Positions 55,455 to 62,957 of a DNA stretch of 64,000 nt are shown piece after piece. Source of the stretch: Amycolatopsis sp. FBCC-B4732 (GTDB lineage: Bacteria > Actinomycetota > Actinomycetes > Mycobacteriales > Pseudonocardiaceae). The notes under the pieces were generated by a model that ran no database searches, was not told the origin of the DNA, and saw only the letters and a program-made list of their open reading frames with translations. The position numbers and the translations under genes were made by a program. The DNA is taken from contig NZ_CP095376.1 of assembly GCF_023008405.1 (NCBI RefSeq), positions 9,218,501 through 9,282,500 of the forward strand. Direction: 5' to 3'. How positions within the stretch are numbered: the stretch's first letter is position 1; the number at the start of each line of letters is the position of its first letter.

Positions 55455-56063
55455 ATGCTGCTCACGGCGCTGGAGTTCGTCGGGCTCGTCGCCTTCGCCG
55501 CGTCCGGGGCGCTCGCCGCCGTGCGGGCGCGGCTCGACGTCTTCGGGGTCGTCGTGGTCGGGCTCACCACCGCGCTCGGGGGCGGGGTCATCCGGGACGT
55601 CCTCCTCGGCATCCACCCGCCGACGACGTTGCGGAACTGGCCCTACCTCGCCGTCTGCGCCGGGACCGCGCTCGTCGTCTTCGCCTTCCACCCGCAGGTC
55701 GCGCGGCTGCGGCGGGGCGTTCTGCTCGCGGACGCGCTCGGGCTCGGCGTCTTCGCCACCGCCGGGACGACCATCGCGATCGACGCCGGCGCGACCGTGT
55801 ACGCCGCGTGCCTGATCGGGATGACGACCGGGATCGGGGGCGGGGCCGTCCGGGACCTCCTGCTCCGGGAAATACCGCTCGTCCTGCGGAAAGAGATCTA
55901 CGCCGTGGCCGCGCTGGCCGGGTCGGTGCTCGTCGCTGCCGGTCACGCTCTGCGACTGCCGGCCGGGCCGGTCACCGTCGTCTCGGCCGCCGCCGTGGTC
56001 GCCGTGCGGATGATCGCGCTCTGGCGGCACTGGAACGCCCCCGTCGCGCGGGCACCGGAGTGA
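55455..56063 (+). CDS. TRIC (trimeric intracellular cation) channel family protein
   Basis: 202 residues with seven hydrophobic segments in two repeats. Each repeat carries the Gly-rich kink and signature GGGVIRDVLLG and GGGAVRDLLLRE (UPF0126/YicG motif). Bacterial TRIC homologues form trimeric K+-selective channels. ATG starts three bases after the response regulator stop. Confidence 0.94.
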   Translation: MLLTALEFVGLVAFAASGALAAVRARLDVFGVVVVGLTTALGGGVIRDVLLGIHPPTTLRNWPYLAVCAGTALVVFAFHPQVARLRRGVLLADALGLGVFATAGTTIAIDAGATVYAACLIGMTTGIGGGAVRDLLLREIPLVLRKEIYAVAALAGSVLVAAGHALRLPAGPVTVVSAAAVVAVRMIALWRHWNAPVARAPE

Positions 56064-56091
56064 GCATTCTCTTTGTCAGTTCTGTGTGTGT

Positions 56092-56110
56092 TCTTAGGCG
56101 AGTCTCAGCA
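56092..56110 (+). promoter_or_regulatory. MprA-box-like 8+3+8 direct repeat upstream of mprA
   Basis: TCTTAGGC-GAG-TCTCAGCA, 20 bases before the mprA start. Two 8-bp direct repeats with 3-bp spacing, 19 bp total, the geometry known for the MprA box in mycobacteria. The same layout occurs before the HtrA/PepD gene at 60251. Confidence 0.7.
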
Positions 56111-56130
56111 CGCTGGGTAAAACTGTCGCC

Positions 56131-56823
56131 ATGCGCATCCTTGTGGTGGACGACGACCGCGCCGTCCGTGAGTCGCTTCGGCGGTCCCTGGAGTTCAACG
56201 GTTACCAGGTCCAGCTGGCCAGCGACGGTGCGCAGGCGCTGGAGGCGATCATCGCCGACCGGCCCGACGCCATGGTCCTCGACGTCATGATGCCGCGGCT
56301 GGACGGGCTCGAAGTGGCCCGCCGCCTGCGCAGCACCGGCGACGACCTGCCGATCCTCGTGCTGACCGCGCGCGACACCGTCTCCGACCGCGTGTCCGGC
56401 CTGGACGCCGGCGCCGACGACTACCTGCCGAAGCCGTTCGCGCTGGAAGAGCTGCTCGCCCGGCTGCGGGCGCTGCTGCGCCGCGCTTCGCCGGAGGAGC
56501 GGAACGGGCAGGCCTCGGAGATGCTGTCCTTCGCGGACCTGACCCTCGACCCGGGTACGCGGGAGGTCCGCCGCGGCGGGCGGGAGATCAGCCTGACCCG
56601 GACCGAGTTCGCCCTGCTGGAGCTGTTCCTTTCCTACCCGAAGCACGTCCTCACGCGGGGCCGGATCCTGGAGGAAGTATGGGGTTACGACTTCCCGACG
56701 TCGGGCAACGCGCTGGAGGTCTACGTCGGCTACTTGCGCCGCAAGACGGAGGCCGAGGGGGAGCCGAGGCTGATCCACACGGTGCGGGGGGTGGGGTACG
56801 TCCTGAGGGAAACCCCGCCGTGA
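56131..56823 (+). CDS. mprA: OmpR/PhoB-type response regulator MprA
   Basis: 230 residues. Receiver ([26 protein letters not shown]; phospho-acceptor Asp51 in [28 protein letters not shown]) and winged-helix effector domain ([53 protein letters not shown]). Sequence and the coupled kinase fit MprA, which in mycobacteria responds to envelope stress and controls sigE, pepD and its own gene. The stop overlaps the GTG of the kinase gene. Confidence 0.92.
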   Translation: MRILVVDDDRAVRESLRRSLEFNGYQVQLASDGAQALEAIIADRPDAMVLDVMMPRLDGLEVARRLRSTGDDLPILVLTARDTVSDRVSGLDAGADDYLPKPFALEELLARLRALLRRASPEERNGQASEMLSFADLTLDPGTREVRRGGREISLTRTEFALLELFLSYPKHVLTRGRILEEVWGYDFPTSGNALEVYVGYLRRKTEAEGEPRLIHTVRGVGYVLRETPP

Positions 56824-58229
56824 CCGAGCCCGGCGACCCCCGGGGCACGCGCTGGGGGACGCGCCGGTTCTCCCTGCGCGGCCGGGTGACGCTGCTGGCC
56901 GCCGCCTGTGTCGCCGGTGCCGTCGCGCTGGTGTCGATCGGCGCGTACATGGTCGTCCGCAGCAACCTCTACCAGCAGCTCGACGACAGCTTGATGGCGC
57001 GCGCGCAGGCCGCCGCCGACTCGCCGCAGGTGCAGACCGAGCTGCGGCAGGTCCCCGGCGCGTTCCTCGCCAGCGCCGACTTGCAGATCGGGCAGCTCAA
57101 CGCGGCTCCGGACGTCCAGCACGCCGTGATGACCTACCCGCTGTCGAGCTCGGCGCCGCCGTTCGGCCAGGAGGAGCTGGCCGTCGCGAACGGCGACTCG
57201 CCCGAGTCGATGCGGACCGACTTCCGCACCGACAGCCGCGTGGTCGCGCTGCCGACCGGGCACGGCGAGGCCATCGTGCTCGCGCAGTCGATGGGGCCGA
57301 CCAAGCGCACGCTGAACGAGCTCGCGCTGGTGCTGTTCCTCATCGGCGGTGCCGGCATCCTGGTCGCCGCCGCGGCGGGCACCGCGGTCGCGCGCACCGG
57401 CCTGCGCCCGGTCGACCGGCTGACCCTGGCGGCCGAGCGCGTCGCCAAGACCGGCGACCTGCGGCCGATCCCGGTCAGCGGGGACGACGAGCTCGCGCGC
57501 CTCACCACGAGCTTCAACACGATGCTCGGCACGGTCGCGGACTCCCAGGAACGCCAGCGCCAGCTGGTCGCGGACGCCGGCCACGAGCTGCGGACGCCGC
57601 TGACGTCGCTGCGCACCAACCTCGAGCTGCTGCTCGCCGCGAGCAAGCCGGGCGCGCCGCCGCTGCCGGACGCGGACCGGATCGACATCGTCGCGGACAT
57701 CAGCGGCCAGCTCGACGAGCTGACGCAGCTCATCGGCGACCTCGTCGAGCTCGCCCGCCAGGACGAGCCGCGCGAGCGCTTCGAACGCGTCGAGCTGCTG
57801 GACGTCGTCGAGCGGGCGCTCGACCGGGCGCGGCGGCGCGCGGGCGAGATCGACTTCGACGTCTCGCTGCAGCCGTGGGTGCTCACCGGCGACAACAGCT
57901 CGATCGAGCGCGCGGTGCTGAACCTGCTCGACAACGCGGTGAAGTTCTCGCCGCCGGGGTCGACGGTCTGGGTGCGGCTGTACCCGCTCGGCGACGGCAC
58001 GGCGGTCGTCGAGGTGGCCGACGCCGGCCCGGGCATCGCCGAGGAAGACCTGCCCAAGGTGTTCGACCGCTTCTACCGCTCGTCGGAGGCGCGGACGCTG
58101 CCCGGCTCGGGGCTCGGCCTGGCGATCGTGAAGCACGCGGCGGAGCGCCACGGCGGCGCGGTGTACGCCTCGCAGGCGCCGGAGGGCGGCGCGTTGATGA
58201 CGATTCGGCTGCCGGGGGCGCCCGGCTGA
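56820..58229 (+). CDS. mprB: Sensor histidine kinase MprB
   Basis: 469 residues. First membrane helix about 22-46, extracytoplasmic sensor about 50-165, second helix about 168-190. A HAMP domain follows ([24 protein letters not shown]), then HisKA with His255 ([20 protein letters not shown]), and HATPase ([44 protein letters not shown]). MprB in mycobacteria senses envelope damage. GTG start overlaps the mprA stop. Confidence 0.93.
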   Translation: MTEPGDPRGTRWGTRRFSLRGRVTLLAAACVAGAVALVSIGAYMVVRSNLYQQLDDSLMARAQAAADSPQVQTELRQVPGAFLASADLQIGQLNAAPDVQHAVMTYPLSSSAPPFGQEELAVANGDSPESMRTDFRTDSRVVALPTGHGEAIVLAQSMGPTKRTLNELALVLFLIGGAGILVAAAAGTAVARTGLRPVDRLTLAAERVAKTGDLRPIPVSGDDELARLTTSFNTMLGTVADSQERQRQLVADAGHELRTPLTSLRTNLELLLAASKPGAPPLPDADRIDIVADISGQLDELTQLIGDLVELARQDEPRERFERVELLDVVERALDRARRRAGEIDFDVSLQPWVLTGDNSSIERAVLNLLDNAVKFSPPGSTVWVRLYPLGDGTAVVEVADAGPGIAEEDLPKVFDRFYRSSEARTLPGSGLGLAIVKHAAERHGGAVYASQAPEGGALMTIRLPGAPG

Positions 58230-58336
58230 CCAGCGACTCCAAAGTTCACCCGTGGCTCACCACCAGATCCTGTGTTGAATCGTGTAGGATTTTGTGTGGT
58301 TGAAGCCTTGGTGTTCGGCGGGGACGGAGTTGAACG

Positions 58337-59137
58337 GTGCTGGCGCGTCAGCGACAGGCGGTGATCCTGGAAGAGGCACGCCGGACCGGCGCGGTCCGGG
58401 TCAGCGACCTCGTGACCAGGCTGGGCGTGTCCGACATGACGGTGCGCCGCGACCTCGACGTGCTCGCCGGGCGCGGGCTGGTCGAGAAGGTCTACGGCGG
58501 CGCCACCTCGATCGTCGGCAAGAGCACCGACGAACCCGGGTTCGAAGCGAAGTCCGTGCGCCAGCGCGCGCAGAAGGAAGCCATCGCCGAGCTCGCCGCG
58601 ACGCTCGTGCGGCCCGGCACCGCGATCGGCATCTCCGCCGGCACCACGACGTGGACGCTGGCGCGGGCGCTCGACGCCATCCCCGGCCTCACCATCGTGA
58701 CCAACTCGATCCAGGTCGCCGACGTGCTCCGCGGCTCGACGCAGCCCGATCGCACCGTCGTGCTCACCGGCGGGGTCCGGACGCCGTCGGACGCGCTGGT
58801 CGGGCCGGTCGCCGTGCACAGCCTGCGGTCGCTGCACCTCGACGTCGTCTTCCTCGGCGTGCACGGGATGGCCGAGGGGGCGGGGTTCACGACGCCGAAC
58901 CTCACCGAGAGCGAGACCGACCGCGCGCTGGTCGAAGCCGGGCGCAAGCTGGTCGTGCTCGCCGACCACACCAAGTGGGGCACCGTCGGGATCTCCACGA
59001 TCGCCGACCTGGACGAGGCCGACGTCGTCGTCACCGATGACGGGATCCCGGACGAGGCCAAGGAAACGCTCGCCGAACGGGCGGGAGAACTCATGATCGC
59101 CGAGACGGCGGAGACGGACGAGGCCCAAGAAGCGTGA
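58337..59137 (+). CDS. DeoR family transcriptional regulator
   Basis: 266 residues. N-terminal DeoR HTH (RQAVILEEARRTGAVRVSDLVTRLGVSDMTVRRDLDVLAGRGLVEKVYGGA) and the ISOCOT sugar-phosphate sensor domain (IGISAGTTTWTLARAL; TNSIQVADVLRG; GVHGMAEGAGFTTPNLTESET). GTG start. Its stop overlaps the galT GTG, so it is the probable regulator of galactose use. The short A/T-rich leader (TGAATCGTGTAGGATTTTGT) may hold the promoter. Confidence 0.94.
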   Translation: MLARQRQAVILEEARRTGAVRVSDLVTRLGVSDMTVRRDLDVLAGRGLVEKVYGGATSIVGKSTDEPGFEAKSVRQRAQKEAIAELAATLVRPGTAIGISAGTTTWTLARALDAIPGLTIVTNSIQVADVLRGSTQPDRTVVLTGGVRTPSDALVGPVAVHSLRSLHLDVVFLGVHGMAEGAGFTTPNLTESETDRALVEAGRKLVVLADHTKWGTVGISTIADLDEADVVVTDDGIPDEAKETLAERAGELMIAETAETDEAQEA

Positions 59138-60216
59138 AGCGCACGGTACGACACCTGGCCGACGGCCGGGAGATCATCTACTTCGACCAGCCCGGCGCGC
59201 CCGACCGCGTCGCCGAGGACACCCGTGACCTGCCGCCGGTTTCGGCCGCGTCGGAGATCCGGCGGGACCCGCTGACCGGCGAATGGGTCGCGATGGCCGC
59301 GCACCGGCAGACGCGGACCTACAGGCCGCCGGCGGACCTCTGCCCGCTGTGCCCGAGCAAGCCCGGCAAGCCGAGCGAGATCCCCGAAAGCGACTACGAC
59401 GTCGTCGTCTTCGAGAACCGCTTCCCGTCCTTCGCCGAAGACGTCATCGGCGAACCGTCCACTGTGGATGGTTTCGGGCTGGTGCCGGTCGCGCCCGGCC
59501 GCGGGCGCTGCGAGGTCGTCTGCTTCACCAGCGACCACGACGGTTCGTTCGCGAAGCTGAGCGCGAAGCAGGTGCGGGCCGTGGTGGACGCCTGGGCCGA
59601 CCGCACGACCGCGCTGTCCGAAGTGCCCGGTGTCGAACAGGTCTTCCCTTTCGAGAACCGCGGGGAGGAAATCGGCGTCACGCTGTCGCACCCGCATGGG
59701 CAGATCTACGGCTACCCGTTCGTCACGCCGAAGACCGCGCGGATGATCGACGTCGCCCGCGCCTACCGGGCCGAGCACGGGCGCCCGGTGCTCGGTGACG
59801 TGCTGGCCGCCGAACAGAAGTCCGGCGCGCGCGTGGTGGCGTCCGGCGAGCACTGGACGGCGTACGTGCCGCCGGCGGCCCGCTGGCCGGTCGAGGTGCA
59901 CGTGGTGCCGCACCGGCAGGTTGCGGACATCCCCGCGCTGACCGACGCCGAGCGCGACGACTTCGCCGACGTCTACCTGGACGTGCTGCGCCGCTGCGAC
60001 GCGCTGTACGACCGGCCGCTGCCGTACATCGCGGCGTGGCACCAGGCGCCGGTGCGTCAGGACCGCGAACTCGGCTGGCTCCACCTGGAACTGTTCTCCG
60101 TGCTGCGCGCGAAGGACAAACTGAAGTACCTGGCGGGGTCCGAATCGGGCATGGCGGTCTGGATCAACGACGCAACGCCCGAGCAGATCGCGGAACGGCT
60201 CCGCGCGGCGGGCTGA
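59134..60216 (+). CDS. galT: Galactose-1-phosphate uridylyltransferase
   Basis: 360 residues; Leloir pathway enzyme exchanging UMP between UDP-glucose and galactose-1-phosphate. The active site His-Pro-His is residues 186-188 in LSHPHGQIYGYPF. Zinc-type Cys70 and Cys73 (LCPLCPS) and VFENRFPSF are present. The second HIT-like repeat contains EVHVVPHRQ and HLELFSVLR. GTG start overlaps the DeoR stop. galK and galE are not adjacent in the window. Confidence 0.96.
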   Translation: MKRTVRHLADGREIIYFDQPGAPDRVAEDTRDLPPVSAASEIRRDPLTGEWVAMAAHRQTRTYRPPADLCPLCPSKPGKPSEIPESDYDVVVFENRFPSFAEDVIGEPSTVDGFGLVPVAPGRGRCEVVCFTSDHDGSFAKLSAKQVRAVVDAWADRTTALSEVPGVEQVFPFENRGEEIGVTLSHPHGQIYGYPFVTPKTARMIDVARAYRAEHGRPVLGDVLAAEQKSGARVVASGEHWTAYVPPAARWPVEVHVVPHRQVADIPALTDAERDDFADVYLDVLRRCDALYDRPLPYIAAWHQAPVRQDRELGWLHLELFSVLRAKDKLKYLAGSESGMAVWINDATPEQIAERLRAAG

Positions 60217-60250
60217 TCCCGGCCATACTCATCTCCGATGCACAGGTTCG

Positions 60251-60269
60251 GCTCAGGAACCTCTCAGGA
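60251..60269 (+). promoter_or_regulatory. MprA-box-like direct repeat before the HtrA/PepD gene
   Basis: GCTCAGGA-ACC-TCTCAGGA, two 8-bp repeats with a 3-bp spacer, in the 73-base gap between galT and the protease gene. It gives the protease gene its own MprA-controlled promoter although it sits after galT. Confidence 0.72.
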
Positions 60270-60289
60270 CCGTCCCGCAAGGTGATGAC

Positions 60290-61708
60290 ATGACCGAGAA
60301 CGACCCCAGCACGCACGACCCCGCGACGCCGCGGCAGCCCGAGACCGGCCAGCAGGTCGCTCAGGGCGGTTGGGCGGGGAGCCCGTACGGTGAGCAGGCC
60401 AAGCCCGAGTCCGGCGGTGCGCCGCAGTACTCGGAGCCGTCCTACCACGCGGTGACCGGGGCCGATCCGTCGTACGGCGCGCAGAACACGAACCCCTGGT
60501 CCGCCCCGGGTGCGCAGGTGCCGCCCGGCCAGACCCAGCAGAGCGTCTACCCGCCGGCGAACCCGTACGCGCAGCCCGGTACGTCCGCCTACCCCACGCC
60601 CGCCCCGGCGCAGCCGAAGCGGTCCGGCGGGAAGCTGCTCGCCGGTGTCGCGCTGGTCGCGCTGCTGGTCGGCGGCATCGCCGGCGGTGCGGTCGGCTAC
60701 CTGACCGGCGGCACGTCCGGCCCGTCCAGCAACGCGCTCGACGCGCCGAAGCCGGCCCAGCAGACGGGCAACGCGCCGGCCGGCTCGGTCGAGTCCGTGG
60801 CGCAGAAGCTGTCGCCGAGCGTCGTCGAGCTGCAGGTGAGCGGGCAGCAGGGGGCCGGCGAGGGCTCCGGGTTCGTCATCAGCACCGACGGCTACATCCT
60901 GACCAACAACCACGTCGTCGAGGTCGCCGCGAACGGCGGCCAGATCCAGGCCGTCTTCCAGGACGGCCGCAAGGCCCCGGCCAAGGTCATCGGCCGCGAC
61001 CCGACGACCGACATCGCGGTCGTCAAGGTCACCGGCGTGAACAACCTGACCCCGGTGGAGCTCGGCCGCTCCGACGACCTGCGGGTCGGCCAGTCGGTCG
61101 TCGCCATCGGCTCGCCGTTCGAGCTGGCCGGTACGGTCACCTCGGGCATCGTCAGCTCGCTGCACCGCCCGGTGCGCGCGGGCGGCAGCAGCGGCGACCA
61201 AACGACGGTGATGGACGCCGTCCAGACCGACGCGGCGATCAACCCGGGCAACTCGGGCGGCCCGCTGGCGAACATGGCCGGGCAGGTCATCGGGATCAAC
61301 TCGGCGATCTACAGCCCGCAGTCCGGCCAGGGTGGCCAGGGCCAGGGCGCGTCCGAGGGCGGCAACGTCGGCATCGGCTTCGCCATCCCGATCGACCAGG
61401 CCCGCCGCACGGCGGACACGATCATCAAGACCGGCCAGGCGGTGCAGACCTACATCGGCGCCCAGGTCAAGGACGCCCCGCAGGGCGGCGCCCAGCTCGG
61501 CGCGATCACCGCGGGCAGCCCGGCGGAGAAGGCCGGCCTCAAAGAAGGTGACGTCGTCACGAAGATCGACGACCGCACCATCGACTCGGCCGACACGCTG
61601 GTCGCGGCGGTCCGCACCCGCGCCCCGGACGAGAAGGCGACCTTCACCCTCGCGGGCGGCCGCACGGTCGAGGTGACCCTCGGCGGCCAGCCGGTCCCGG
61701 CCAACTGA
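60290..61708 (+). CDS. HtrA/PepD-type membrane-anchored serine protease
   Basis: 472 residues. A Pro/Gln/Gly-rich cytoplasmic N-terminus (1-113) precedes one membrane helix (about 117-139). The extracytoplasmic trypsin-like domain has catalytic His208 (LTNNHVVE), Asp241 (TTDIAVVKV) and Ser322 (NPGNSGGPL), and a C-terminal PDZ domain (about 385-465; TAGSPAEKAGLKEGDVVTKID) follows. PepD/HtrA proteases handle misfolded envelope proteins. In mycobacteria pepD follows mprAB; here DeoR-galT is inserted between them but the MprA box is kept. Confidence 0.95.
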   Translation: MTENDPSTHDPATPRQPETGQQVAQGGWAGSPYGEQAKPESGGAPQYSEPSYHAVTGADPSYGAQNTNPWSAPGAQVPPGQTQQSVYPPANPYAQPGTSAYPTPAPAQPKRSGGKLLAGVALVALLVGGIAGGAVGYLTGGTSGPSSNALDAPKPAQQTGNAPAGSVESVAQKLSPSVVELQVSGQQGAGEGSGFVISTDGYILTNNHVVEVAANGGQIQAVFQDGRKAPAKVIGRDPTTDIAVVKVTGVNNLTPVELGRSDDLRVGQSVVAIGSPFELAGTVTSGIVSSLHRPVRAGGSSGDQTTVMDAVQTDAAINPGNSGGPLANMAGQVIGINSAIYSPQSGQGGQGQGASEGGNVGIGFAIPIDQARRTADTIIKTGQAVQTYIGAQVKDAPQGGAQLGAITAGSPAEKAGLKEGDVVTKIDDRTIDSADTLVAAVRTRAPDEKATFTLAGGRTVEVTLGGQPVPAN

Positions 61709-61721
61709 TCCCTTCCAGACG

Positions 61722-61745
61722 CTCGGCCGCCCTGGCGCGGCCGAG
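61722..61745 (+). terminator. First hairpin after the HtrA gene
   Basis: CTCGGCCGC / GCGGCCGAG, 9-bp perfect stem with a 6-base loop, 14 bases after the stop. Confidence 0.65.
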
Positions 61746-61789
61746 ACCAACTTCGGCTCGACCCCCGAATCCTGGGGCCGGACCCCCAA

Positions 61790-61832
61790 GGCCACGCGCG
61801 ACCCAGGCATCTCATGCCGGTCGCGCGTGGCC
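61790..61832 (+). terminator. Second, long hairpin after the HtrA gene
   Basis: GGCCACGCGCGACC pairs with GGTCGCGCGTGGCC (14 bp). An inner stem GGCAT-CTC-ATGCC extends it, and GCATTT follows. A strong terminator. Confidence 0.85.
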
Positions 61833-62216
61833 GCATTTGTGCCGGGGTCAGGTGCGGGGGTGGTCGGGCGGGGTGCTGGGGTGTTCGCTTGGCGCGGCTG
61901 GCGTGCCAGACGGCCTGAGCGTCGTTCTGGTCGGGTGGCCGGGCCGTTGAGGGGCCTGGCCGGGGTGCCGGACGGCGTGGCTGGCGGGCCGGGCTGCTCG
62001 GCCTGGGTGGTGGGCGTGCTGGCCGGCGTACCGGTGTATTAGCTCAGCACGGTCGGCGTGCTGGGCCTTCTCGGACGGGCGGAGGTTGTTCGCCTGGCGC
62101 TGCTGGCGTGCCAGGCGGGGAGCTGGTGTGGCTGGTGTGCCAGGCGGGGCTGGTGCCCTCCCGAGGGATGGCCGGACCGCTGAGGGGCTTGGCCGGGGTA
62201 CCGGCGAAGTGGCCGA
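61833..62216. repeat. GC-rich degenerate repeats downstream of the Pro-rich-tail gene
   Basis: No gene is credible. Blocks are repeated with changes. GTTCGCTTGGCGCGGCTGGC (about 61883), GTTCGCCTGGCGCTGCTGGC (about 62089) and GTTCGCTTGGCCCGGCTGGC (about 62269, inside the gene tail) are copies of one motif. GCCGTTGAGGGGCCTGGCCG and CCGCTGAGGGGCTTGGCCG are copies of another. The stretch looks like decayed duplications of the neighbouring gene tail. Confidence 0.65.
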
Positions 62217-62957
62217 TCAGCCGGGAGGATCGGCCGGTGCGGCCGACGTGCTGGCCGATGCGCCGGGGTGTTCGCTTGGCCCGGCTGGCGTGCTGGGAGG
62301 GTTGGTCGCCTTCTCGGGTGGAACGGCAGGGCTGGCCGGCGTGCCGGGCGTGGTGGGGTGCTCGGCTGCGCGGGGCGCTTCGGGCGGCCTGCCAGGAGAG
62401 GCGGTAGGGCTGGCCGGCGTGCCGGGCGTGGTGGGGTGCTCGGCTGCGCGGGGCACTTCGGGCGGCCTGCCAGGAGAGGTGGCGGGGCTGGCCGGCGGTG
62501 GGTCGCCATGGGTGGCTGGGGTGGCCGTCGAGGTGGCGGGCCTTGCCGGGCGGCGCGCGCGGATGACGAGGGCGGTCGCGACCACTACGAGCCAGACTGC
62601 TGCCACTGTGAGGGCCAGGCCCAGGGCTGGGTCGCCGTCGTGGAGGCCGGGCATGGGTGGGGTTCCGTAGGGACGCCAGAGCAGCGGGAACGCCACGATC
62701 GCCAGGACTCCGGTGATCACCGTGCCCGCTACCACCGGGGTTTTCCACGGGTGCGGCACGATCCGGCTCAGCACGAAGCCGAGCACCGCCGTCAACGGTG
62801 CGACCACGCCGTCGTTGAGGAGGGGGCCGCCGACTATCCAGCCGGTCGTTGCGATTACGTCCGGGCGGACCGGGAGCGCGTACTCGGCGAACAGCACCAC
62901 GCCCCACGCTAAGGCCGCGAGACCCGGTAGCGCGAGGAGGGCTCGGGCGGTCTTCAC
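62217..62957 (-). CDS. Membrane protein with Pro-rich repeated tail
   Basis: 246 residues. The first 140 hold four hydrophobic helices (LLALPGLAALAWGVVLFAEY; GGPLLNDGVVAPLTAVLGFVL; VVAGTVITGVLAIVAFPLLW; LGLALTVAAVWLVVVATALVI). The last 100 are a Pro/Ala/Thr tail with two near-identical 26-residue repeats (unit core SPGRPPEVPRAAEHPTTPGT). GTG start overlaps the stop of the molybdopterin oxidoreductase gene, so it is a coupled partner, perhaps a membrane-anchoring or electron-transfer accessory. The tail is highly unusual and the DNA for it is repetitive. Confidence 0.82.
   Translation of the reverse strand: MKTARALLALPGLAALAWGVVLFAEYALPVRPDVIATTGWIVGGPLLNDGVVAPLTAVLGFVLSRIVPHPWKTPVVAGTVITGVLAIVAFPLLWRPYGTPPMPGLHDGDPALGLALTVAAVWLVVVATALVIRARRPARPATSTATPATHGDPPPASPATSPGRPPEVPRAAEHPTTPGTPASPTASPGRPPEAPRAAEHPTTPGTPASPAVPPEKATNPPSTPAGPSEHPGASASTSAAPADPPG
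62329..62484. repeat. 78-bp tandem repeat inside the Pro-rich tail
   Basis: Two copies (62329-62406 and 62407-62484), nearly identical, followed by the start of a third. Each begins GGGCTGGCCGGC and encodes, on the minus strand, the 26-residue unit of the tail. The length is a multiple of three, so the protein frame is kept. Confidence 0.88.

Noticed and set aside
62044..62907. 287-codon minus-strand frame rich in Arg, Pro and His
   Set aside because: Alternative-frame reading of the Pro-rich repeats; the membrane-protein frame with helices and GTGA coupling is the real one.
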